Shown: positions 51,031 to 58,672 of the stretch, piece after piece | Layout of the letters: every line of letters starts with the position of its first letter | Position numbering within the stretch: the stretch's first letter is position 1 | Origin: an uncultured Actinomycetes bacterium | Lineage (GTDB): Bacteria > Actinomycetota > Acidimicrobiia > Acidimicrobiales > RAAP-2 | Reading direction: 5' to 3' | DNA length: 64,000 bases | NCBI GenBank assembly: GCA_903825035.1 | Contig: CAIJYV010000021.1 | Span: 80,367 to 144,366 of the forward strand | The notes under the pieces: model-generated | The model's input: the letters and a program-made list of their open reading frames with translations, nothing else | Databases searched by the model: none | Told to the model about the DNA's origin: nothing | Translations under genes and position numbers: made by a program

Positions 51031-51459
51031 TCAGTTGAACGTGAACCGATAGACATTGGTTTCACGGGCAACAAATCCGAGGCCACGATACAGCGCATTC
51101 GCCGCTTCTCTCGAAGGACGACTGGTTAAATCTACCGTTGCAGCTCCCGCTTCCTTCGCTTGCGCGAGGCCCGTTTGAACGAGTTCTTTGGCAAGGCCTT
51201 GACCACGTGCGGACTCGTCCACCACGACATCTTCAATCCACGCCCGGGTTCCAGTGGGAATTTTAAAGGTCACCAAAGTGAGCATTCCCAGCACCACATC
51301 ACCATCTTGTGCAACAAATAAGGTCGTGCCCTCGCGATTCACAATGGCGCTTAATTCACCGAGAGTCATCGGGGCTGCGCTGCTCGACAACTGTGGAAGG
51401 AGCAGATTGATCTGCTCCAGAAGTGATTCGGAAACCTGCTGTAGTGCGGTAACGGTCAT
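51031..51459 (-). CDS. GNAT family N-acetyltransferase
   Basis: A 142-residue GNAT. The acetyl-CoA motif is IEDVVVDESARGQGLAKELV (about 82-101) and the C-terminal step is SREAANALYRGLGF. The substrate is unknown. The ATG at 51459 overlaps the NUDIX stop by 4 nt (ATGA); a frame open 6 codons further upstream lies in the neighbour. It is the third gene of hemQ-NUDIX-GNAT. Confidence 0.86.
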   Translation of the reverse strand: MTVTALQQVSESLLEQINLLLPQLSSSAAPMTLGELSAIVNREGTTLFVAQDGDVVLGMLTLVTFKIPTGTRAWIEDVVVDESARGQGLAKELVQTGLAQAKEAGAATVDLTSRPSREAANALYRGLGFVARETNVYRFTFN

Positions 51460-52145
51460 AATGATCCCTTCCGCCACACTGGAGTGCGCAGATCGTCGTA
51501 GAAAACATCGCGGTGTTCTCCTCGAATCGCCGCGAAAACGTAGTCCGACCAGCTCTGGGGGTTAAGAGTTCCCTCGGGCAAATTGTCCTGGGCGAACCAG
51601 CCCGCACCCAGCGTCTCGAGTGGGTGTGGAGCAAGTTCTCCCCCAATCGCGGTGCAGAGAAAGATGAGTGAGTAGAGCGGAATACGAGACTCTCCGAGAC
51701 GCATGCCGTCGAGTACTCCGATTAGACGCTCAACTCGAACTTCGATCCCAGTTTCTTCGAGAACCTCTTTGACTACGACCTCTGGAGCGGAGTACCCCAC
51801 GTCGCACCATCCGGTGGGATACAGCCACACACCAGAATCGGAACGTTGAATGAGGAGCAACTCGCCCGCGTCATTGCGAACCGCGGCGCCCACGGCAACT
51901 TTGGGGGTTTGATATCCCGCGACGCCTTGACCCACCTCGGCGAGCCACTGCACAACAACTTCGTTGAGGTCGTGCGATTGTTCATCGGTCGTTAGAGCGG
52001 TCGCTTTAATATCCGCGGCGATAGCCAGGATCTCTTCGAAACGTTCGCGCTCATAGAGTGACTCGCTAAAGCCCAGGCCGGTTTTGGCTATGCCCGCGAG
52101 AGACTCGGCCCAGCGCAACAGGCTCTTCTGTGAGACCTGCTCCAT
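51456..52145 (-). CDS. NUDIX hydrolase with Nudix_hydro_N domain
   Basis: A 229-residue protein. The N-terminal helical domain (RWAESLAGIAKTGLGFSESLYERERFEEI, about 12-40) is of the type first described for hydrolases of X-linked nucleoside diphosphates. A NUDIX domain follows, with box GWCDVGYSAPEVVVKEVLEETG. The first box Gly is followed by W-C-D rather than x5-E; the REVLEE-type core survives as KEVLEETG. The substrate is unknown, with ADP-sugars or NAD-related compounds likely. The ATG at 52145 is preferred over the adjacent GTG. Confidence 0.88.
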   Translation of the reverse strand: MEQVSQKSLLRWAESLAGIAKTGLGFSESLYERERFEEILAIAADIKATALTTDEQSHDLNEVVVQWLAEVGQGVAGYQTPKVAVGAAVRNDAGELLLIQRSDSGVWLYPTGWCDVGYSAPEVVVKEVLEETGIEVRVERLIGVLDGMRLGESRIPLYSLIFLCTAIGGELAPHPLETLGAGWFAQDNLPEGTLNPQSWSDYVFAAIRGEHRDVFYDDLRTPVWRKGSL

Positions 52146-52151
52146 CACAAC

Positions 52152-52835
52152 CTACGCAGTGGTCGCGCTAAGTACTTCGTCGACTGTTCCGACCATTCCG
52201 GTGTAGAACTCCCCGAACTCACCGTAGAGGGTCGAGGCTTCGTCAAAACGCATGGTGTAGACACAGTCCTTGAGGTCGTCAACGTGAACGGCGAACAGGG
52301 TTACTCCCCACTCCCAGTCGTCGAGTCCAGATGAGCCGGTAACGAGTTGAATGACGCGGCCGCGGAATTCTTTGCCCGACTTGCCGTGTTGGGACATCAA
52401 CTCTTTACGACGTTCGAATTCTTCGGCGTACCAGTTAATGGTCTCCCCACGACGCTTCGACATGGGATAGAAGCACCAGGCCTTCATCCCTTCGGGTGGT
52501 AGCACCGGGTGAAGCCGCTCATTGATCATGTGCTCGGGCATACCCTTGGCGTATTCGGACACTTCAGTGACCGACACGTAGCTCGAGGTCACATCAAGGC
52601 CCGCGTTGGTGAGGGCGGTCTGGAAGGTGCGCATCTGCCAAAGGTCGGTGCCCAAAATCATGAAGCAGAGGTCAGCCTTGGCTCCCATGATGGCAACGGG
52701 GATGATTTGGAGCCCCTGAGCGATGCCCTCATTGGTGGCGTGACGGATTTGGTCGGCGTTCACCACACCATTAGCGTGGCAAAAAAGGTGCAGGACGTTA
52801 AGTCCTTCTTGGGGTCCGAGGGGTGCAGAGTTCAC
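52152..52835 (-). CDS. hemQ: Coproheme decarboxylase HemQ (ChdC)
   Basis: Last enzyme of the coproporphyrin-dependent haem route of monoderm bacteria: oxidative decarboxylation of coproheme to haem b. The 227-residue chlorite-dismutase-like protein has the HemQ signature CFYPMSKRRGETINWY (catalytic Tyr), the proximal-His segment MSQHGKSGKEF and VIQLVTGSSGLDDWEWGVTLFA. The GTG at 52835 lies 6 nt after a TAAGAT box, so it is probably leaderless. It heads a short operon with NUDIX and GNAT genes. Confidence 0.93.
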   Translation of the reverse strand: MNSAPLGPQEGLNVLHLFCHANGVVNADQIRHATNEGIAQGLQIIPVAIMGAKADLCFMILGTDLWQMRTFQTALTNAGLDVTSSYVSVTEVSEYAKGMPEHMINERLHPVLPPEGMKAWCFYPMSKRRGETINWYAEEFERRKELMSQHGKSGKEFRGRVIQLVTGSSGLDDWEWGVTLFAVHVDDLKDCVYTMRFDEASTLYGEFGEFYTGMVGTVDEVLSATTA

Positions 52836-52841
52836 GACGCC

Positions 52842-52847
52842 ATCTTA
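52842..52847 (-). promoter_or_regulatory. hemQ: -10 element of leaderless hemQ promoter
   Basis: TAAGAT on the minus strand, 6 nt before the GTG of hemQ. Confidence 0.55.
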
Positions 52848-52942
52848 GGAGCCACCCGGTTCACCTCATTCCACCCATCGGGAGCGTCGGAAAGTACGCC
52901 GAGCCCCCTCTGGGTAGGGTGGATGTCTCAAGGGAGGTCTCG

Positions 52943-53584
52943 ATGACCCAACCAGATTCGGCGAACAACGAAGTTCGACGCACCCCCAGTCAGCAACGCG
53001 CCCATGAAAGCGTGCAGGCCATCTTGCAAGCGGCCGCCGAAATCATTGAAGCCGAAGGCTACGAGGCCTACAACACCAACACCGTCGCGAAGCGAGCGGG
53101 CGTGAGCGTGGCCCTGGTGTACCGCTACTTTCCGAATAAGGAGTCAATCCTTATTGCCCTCTGGGAAGAAACGCAAAATATCCGCGCTCGAACCGTCGTG
53201 CATCTCATTCGTCAAATTCCGACCGCGGGAGAGTATGAAGAGTACGCCCGCACAATCATGGTGACCTTGCGCAAACTTCGCACCGACCATCCAAATTTGA
53301 TGATGATGCGCAAGATCTTCCCATCGGTCCCACAGTTAGCGGCGGTTGAAAACAAGGTGGTTCGCGAATGTGGCGATGCTCTCGTGTCGGTGATAAAGAA
53401 ACGCTTCACTCGAATCAGTGACGATGAGGCCGAGGCTGCGACGATGACTCTGCTGAGCATAATTCCACCACTAGTTGACGCCACGATGGAAACACCTGAT
53501 GCAACTTCTCTTTCGGCCCTCGTTGAATCCAATGTTCGACTCATAACGATGTTCTTTCAGGACTTAGAGACTCGTTTTAAATAA
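52943..53584 (+). CDS. TetR-family transcriptional regulator
   Basis: A 213-residue regulator. The N-terminal helix-turn-helix is AILQAAAEIIEAEGYEAYNTNTVAKRAGVSVALVYRYFPNKESIL (about 27-72), the standard TetR DNA-binding layout. The ligand domain is not classifiable. The ATG at 52943 has AGGGAGG at 5-nt spacing; codons upstream in the same frame belong to the intergenic region. It is divergent from hemQ, so that operon is a possible target. A terminator shared with groEL follows. Confidence 0.9.
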   Translation: MTQPDSANNEVRRTPSQQRAHESVQAILQAAAEIIEAEGYEAYNTNTVAKRAGVSVALVYRYFPNKESILIALWEETQNIRARTVVHLIRQIPTAGEYEEYARTIMVTLRKLRTDHPNLMMMRKIFPSVPQLAAVENKVVRECGDALVSVIKKRFTRISDDEAEAATMTLLSIIPPLVDATMETPDATSLSALVESNVRLITMFFQDLETRFK

Positions 53585-53614
53585 AAAACGGGGCCGGTTT
53601 CCCAGCCCCGTTTT
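53585..53614. terminator. Bidirectional terminator between tetR-type gene and groEL
   Basis: AAAACGGGGC (53585-53594) pairs with GCCCCGTTTT (53605-53614) around a 10-nt loop, with a T run on the plus side and a T run on the minus side from the A-rich flank. Confidence 0.9.
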
Positions 53615-53632
53615 CTTTTTGTAACAACTGGT

Positions 53633-55303
<1,671 letters not shown>

Positions 55304-55330
55304 CTAGCAGTCACTCCCTAGGAGTGCTAA
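55304..55330. promoter_or_regulatory. CIRCE element (HrcA operator), imperfect
   Basis: On the minus strand TTAGCACTC, 9 nt, GACTGCTAG. The first arm is perfect; the second differs from GAGTGCTAA at two positions. It is about 50 bp upstream of groEL. Confidence 0.85.
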
Positions 55331-55334
55331 CGGG

Positions 55335-55610
55335 TCAGCCGCCCGCGACCGCTGGGATGAGAGAAACGGTCTGCCCGGGCGAAAGTTCAGTGGCTAAACC
55401 ATTGAGGAAGCGCACATCCTCGTCAGCGACGAAGACATTCACGAACCGGCGCAGCCCACCTTGATCATCCAGTACTCGCCCGGCAATACCGGGGTGCAAG
55501 AGTTCAACGGCGTTGATGGCGTCACGCACCGTCCCCGCCTCCACGGTGATTTCCGCGGCTCCCCCGACGAGAGTGCGAAGCTGGGCTGGAAGTCTGACAA
55601 TAACGCTCAT
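55335..55610 (-). CDS. ThiS/MoaD-family sulfur carrier protein
   Basis: A 91-residue ubiquitin-like sulfur carrier ending AVAGG. The C-terminal Gly-Gly is the residue pair that becomes a thiocarboxylate after adenylation. The beta-grasp fold is visible (MSVIVRLPAQLRTLVGG, then VNVFVADEDVRFLNGL, then LSPGQTVSLIPAVAGG). Its ATG overlaps the stop of the threonine-synthase-like gene by 4 nt (ATGA), so the pair is made together. Being behind a SAM riboswitch, it is best explained as the sulfur donor for homocysteine synthesis. Molybdopterin or thiamine use is less likely, since no moa or thi gene is near. Confidence 0.88.
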   Translation of the reverse strand: MSVIVRLPAQLRTLVGGAAEITVEAGTVRDAINAVELLHPGIAGRVLDDQGGLRRFVNVFVADEDVRFLNGLATELSPGQTVSLIPAVAGG

Positions 55611-56854
55611 TGGGCGGCCGCCATTTCTTGCAGGGTTAGTGCATCTTGTGCTGATTCGAGAGTTGGTCGAATGGTTGCGCTCACTGTCGCGCTGTCGACA
55701 ATCACGTCCAGAGTCTTTAATCCGTGACCAGAAATGACCGCCACGATGGACTTGTTGCGGTCAATTGTTCCTCGCTCAATCATCTGTCGCAGTGAAGCAA
55801 TCGTCACCCCACCAGCGGTCTCGGCGAAGATTCCCTCCGAGCGAGCGAGCAACTCAATGCATTCAAGGATCTCCGGGTCAGAGACCGACCCACAGTCGCC
55901 ACCTTGTTGGCGCAACTTATCTAAGACGTAGATGCCGTCAGCCGGGTTGCCAATCGCGAGCGAACGAGCAATCGTGTTGGGTCGCTGGGGAGTGAAAATT
56001 TCATCACCCTTGGTGTGAGCAGTTGCGATTGGCGAGCAACCAGTCGCTTGCGAGCCGAACATCACTGGCGAATCGCCCTCGACGAGTCCGAGGGTGATGA
56101 GCTCGTTAAAGCCCTTCGAAACCTTCGTGAACTGCGAACCCGAAGCGACGGGCACAACGACTTGGTCGGGTAACTTCCAACCCAGCTGTTCTGCGATCTC
56201 GAAGGCGAGCGTCTTTGATCCTTCGGCGTAGAAGGGGCGCAAGTTCACATTCGCAAAGGCCCAGTCGGGGTGCTCAGAAACCAACTCGACGCACAAGCGG
56301 TTGACATCGTCGTAGTTCCCCTCGACGCCCAACACCGTGCCCCCAAAGATGGCGGTCATCGCGATCTTGGACTTCTCCAAGTCACTCGGAATAATCGTGA
56401 CGCTCGGCCAGCCAATCGAAGCGGCGTGGGCGGCGACCGAAGTTGCGAGGTTTCCGGTGGAGGCACACGCGGCGGTAGTGAAACCCAGCTCGCGAGCGGC
56501 CGATAGGGCAACGGAGACCACTCGGTCCTTGAATGACCCAGTGGGGTTGCGGGTGTCGTCTTTTAACCACAGCTCCTTCACCCCCAAGATCGCACCCAGG
56601 CGATGGGCCCGGCGAAGCGGAGTCCAACCCGCGCCGAGGTCAATGGGGTTCTCGCCCACTTCGGGCAAGAGGTCGCGGTAGCGCCACATTGAACCTGGCC
56701 CGGCGGCGATTGATTCGTGAGTGACCTTGCCCTTGGCCGCTTCTAAGTCGTAGGCGACTTCGAGTGGGCCAAAGCATTCGTCACAGGAGTAACGCGCGGC
56801 GATCTCGTAGGTGGTGGAACATTCCCGACAGATAAGTCCAGTTGCAAAGCTCAT
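55607..56854 (-). CDS. thrC: Threonine-synthase-family PLP enzyme (possible homocysteine synthase)
   Basis: A 415-residue fold-type II PLP enzyme. It has an N-terminal zinc ribbon (CRECSTTYE...CDEC, about 8-30), a PLP Lys in NPTGSFKDR (about 110) and a phosphate-binding Gly loop in VASGSQFTK. Sequence alone says threonine synthase, using O-phosphohomoserine. However, it follows a SAM-type riboswitch and overlaps a sulfur-carrier gene. O-phosphohomoserine is equally the substrate for homocysteine formation from protein thiocarboxylate, so a methionine-pathway role is a serious alternative. The ATG at 56854 has AAGGA at 4-nt spacing. Confidence 0.9.
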   Translation of the reverse strand: MSFATGLICRECSTTYEIAARYSCDECFGPLEVAYDLEAAKGKVTHESIAAGPGSMWRYRDLLPEVGENPIDLGAGWTPLRRAHRLGAILGVKELWLKDDTRNPTGSFKDRVVSVALSAARELGFTTAACASTGNLATSVAAHAASIGWPSVTIIPSDLEKSKIAMTAIFGGTVLGVEGNYDDVNRLCVELVSEHPDWAFANVNLRPFYAEGSKTLAFEIAEQLGWKLPDQVVVPVASGSQFTKVSKGFNELITLGLVEGDSPVMFGSQATGCSPIATAHTKGDEIFTPQRPNTIARSLAIGNPADGIYVLDKLRQQGGDCGSVSDPEILECIELLARSEGIFAETAGGVTIASLRQMIERGTIDRNKSIVAVISGHGLKTLDVIVDSATVSATIRPTLESAQDALTLQEMAAAQ

Positions 56855-56879
56855 AGTTTCCTTTTTCATCGTTCGGCCT

Positions 56880-56966
56880 TTGGCACCTGATTCACCGGGT
56901 AGGTCCCTGGTGGTGAACTGGTTGTCGCAACGTCAACGGGGCCGTCCCTCAGTTGCTCTTGATGTG
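56880..56966 (-). promoter_or_regulatory. SAM riboswitch (S-box, SAM-I/IV superfamily)
   Basis: On the minus strand, in the right order: ATCAAGAG (56963-56956), TGAGGGAC (56951-56944), GGCCCC, a GCAAC/GTTGC P2 stem, GACAACC (56926-56920), a P3 stem TTCACC/GGTGAA and GGTGCCAA (56887-56880). These are the conserved S-box core segments. The usual P4 hairpin after GGTGCCAA is missing, as in the actinobacterial SAM-I/IV variants. A short P1 (CATC with GATG near 56867) would reach next to the AAGGA ribosome binding site, so SAM should switch translation off. Confidence 0.78.
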
Positions 56967-56972
56967 ATTCCC

Positions 56973-56978
56973 ATACTA
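56973..56978 (-). promoter_or_regulatory. Promoter of the SAM-riboswitch transcript
   Basis: TAGTAT -10 on the minus strand, with TTGACA (57003-56998) as a -35 at 19-bp spacing. The start point near 56966 would coincide with the 5' edge of the aptamer. Confidence 0.55.
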
Positions 56979-57011
56979 GCCACCACTCGAACCGGCTTGT
57001 CAAGAGCGACC

Positions 57012-57017
57012 TATCCT
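57012..57017 (+). promoter_or_regulatory. gpgS: -10 element of leaderless gpgS promoter
   Basis: TATCCT on the plus strand, 6 nt before the ATG at 57024. Confidence 0.55.
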
Positions 57018-57023
57018 CTTCTT

Positions 57024-57776
57024 ATGAACTCTCAGACACCCTGGACACTCAGTCGCGACGAGTTCAATCTCGCCGAGTTACTAGCCAGCAAGAATGGATC
57101 GGTGGCGGTCATCATCCCCGCCAAGAACGAGGCCGCCACGGTGGGAGCGGTGCTGGAAGCGGTTAAGGGCGTTTCCGGTCTAATTGACGAACTTGTTGTC
57201 GTGGACGACGACTCCACCGATGACACCGCTATCGTTGCCGAGCGACATGGCGCCACCGTTGTCTCCACCAATATTTCGAGCGGCAAGGGTAATGCCTTGG
57301 CGGTCGGGGTTGGTAAAACTACCGCGGAATATCTCGTTTTCCTCGACGCCGACGTAACCAATACCGATGAGACTTTCGTGCCCCGGCTACTCCAGCCGCT
57401 CTTCGCTCGACCGGAGATTTCCCTGGTAAAGGGCTACTACGAGCGCCCCCTGCTGCACATGCCAACTGGGGGCGGTCGAGTCAATGAACTCGCCGCACGC
57501 CCTATTCTTTCGTTGCTCTATCCCGGACTCGGCGAGGTACGGCAACCCTTGGCTGGCGAGACCGCTCTGCGTCGCCGGGTATTAGATGACATTGCTCTCG
57601 AACCCACCTACGCCGTAGAGATTGGACTCTTGATTGATGTAGCCACGAAGATTGGCGTCAACTCGATCGCGCAGGTGGACCTGGGGGTGAGGGTGCACCG
57701 CAATCGACCCCTGGAGGAGCTTCGCCCTATGGCTATGCAGATTCTGCGTTGCGCTCTCGAGCGCAAGAACGGCTAA
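57024..57776 (+). CDS. gpgS: Glucosyl-3-phosphoglycerate synthase GpgS
   Basis: A 250-residue GT-A glycosyltransferase starting methylglucose lipopolysaccharide or glucosylglycerate synthesis: NDP-glucose + 3-phosphoglycerate to glucosyl-3-phosphoglycerate. It aligns by eye with mycobacterial GpgS: VAVIIPAKNEAATVG, VVVDDDSTDDT, VFLDADVTN (metal Asp), LVKGYYERPL, GGGRVNELAARP, and EIGLLIDVA...DLGVRVHRNRPL. It is shorter than the mycobacterial protein (about 320), mainly at the N-terminus. The leaderless promoter fixes the ATG at 57024. Confidence 0.9.
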   Translation: MNSQTPWTLSRDEFNLAELLASKNGSVAVIIPAKNEAATVGAVLEAVKGVSGLIDELVVVDDDSTDDTAIVAERHGATVVSTNISSGKGNALAVGVGKTTAEYLVFLDADVTNTDETFVPRLLQPLFARPEISLVKGYYERPLLHMPTGGGRVNELAARPILSLLYPGLGEVRQPLAGETALRRRVLDDIALEPTYAVEIGLLIDVATKIGVNSIAQVDLGVRVHRNRPLEELRPMAMQILRCALERKNG

Positions 57777-57779
57777 GGC

Positions 57780-58277
57780 TTACTTAACGGCGGCGTCGGG
57801 GCCAAGAATTACGATGACGTCATCGCCACTTGCGCCAGATACGGGCTGGAGCGAATTAAGAGGCTGCACCGCTGAGGTCGAAACGTTGATTGTGGTGGCG
57901 ATCTCCGAAGCGGCCCAGACGTAGCCCGGGTTGTAATAGATAACAGTGGCCGCAACGCGCGGTGCGTTGGTGGGCGTCAACATATTCCAGCCATAGGTCA
58001 TCAGATTGTGAGTGACGGTACTGGCCAAGCCCTGCACCGAGGTCCCATTGGCGACCTGGACGGTGACCTTGTTCTTGGGGGGCTGGGTTGAAGTAGTTGC
58101 TCCACCAGGCAAGGTTGTGCTGGGGAGAGTGTTGAAAGTCGAGGCGGGCGCCGTGTTTTTAGCGTGCACCATGAAGTACGTACCGAGGACGAACACACCG
58201 ATGAGAATCAAAACTACCGGCGTACTGGGCTGGTGGTGATTGGTCGACTGTGGTCGACGCGGTAGTGGATTTGGCAC
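57780..58277 (-). CDS. LytR_C domain membrane protein
   Basis: A 165-residue single-pass protein: a short cytoplasmic Pro/His-rich start, a transmembrane helix (about 20-39), a Ser/Thr/Pro linker (about 43-67), and an external LytR C-terminal domain (about 70-165) with VQVANGTSVQGLASTVTHNL and VIYYNPGYVWAASEIA. Such stand-alone domains accompany wall-polymer attachment enzymes, but their own role is unknown. The GTG at 58277 lies 6 nt after a TAGGCT box. Confidence 0.85.
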   Translation of the reverse strand: MPNPLPRRPQSTNHHQPSTPVVLILIGVFVLGTYFMVHAKNTAPASTFNTLPSTTLPGGATTSTQPPKNKVTVQVANGTSVQGLASTVTHNLMTYGWNMLTPTNAPRVAATVIYYNPGYVWAASEIATTINVSTSAVQPLNSLQPVSGASGDDVIVILGPDAAVK

Positions 58278-58283
58278 CTACTA

Positions 58284-58289
58284 AGCCTA
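58284..58289 (-). promoter_or_regulatory. -10 element of leaderless LytR_C gene
   Basis: TAGGCT on the minus strand, 6 nt before the GTG at 58277. Confidence 0.5.
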
Positions 58290-58354
58290 GAGGCTGGAGG
58301 CGGAAAAGGGCTCTCCACTCAATTAAGGGAAAGGGTGGCCAAAAAACTAGTTAT

Positions 58355-58597
58355 TTAGCGCACGACCCGCAAGTGAGGACGATCCCCACGAATGACCGTT
58401 TTCCCCGCAGGATCCCCCACCTCTTGAACGGTGACTGCGCCGAAGCGCCAGGTTTCGGTGGTGTAGTTCTTAGTTCCCGAGGCGTAAAACTTAATTAGCA
58501 CTAGGGCGTCAGCTTCGGCCTCGGCTTGGGACGTAGCCATGATCCAAAACTTCCGAACATGCCGGTCATATTTACCAGTAACGAGGAAGCGCTTCAC
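58355..58597 (-). CDS. Small hypothetical protein (80 aa)
   Basis: An 80-residue basic protein starting MKRFLVTGKYDRHVRKFWIM, with an AEAEADALVLIKFYA helix and a beta-rich end. I recognise no family. The GTG at 58597 is preceded by GGAGGG and by a GAGAAT stretch that only partly fits the local -10 rule. The open frame continues upstream to 58720, but that would run into the divergent promoter. It fills an otherwise empty gap between two supported genes, which is moderate support. Confidence 0.5.
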   Translation of the reverse strand: MKRFLVTGKYDRHVRKFWIMATSQAEAEADALVLIKFYASGTKNYTTETWRFGAVTVQEVGDPAGKTVIRGDRPHLRVVR

Positions 58598-58660
58598 CCC
58601 TCCATTCTCCCAAGGGGCTGTGACAGTACGAAAGACAGAGGGTCCTGCCACCACCCCCTC

Positions 58661-58666
58661 TATGAT
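58661..58666 (+). promoter_or_regulatory. -10 element of leaderless PQQ/ASH gene
   Basis: TATGAT on the plus strand, 6 nt before the GTG at 58673. It decides the start of an 880- rather than 929-residue protein. Confidence 0.6.
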
Positions 58667-58672
58667 TTTCAA

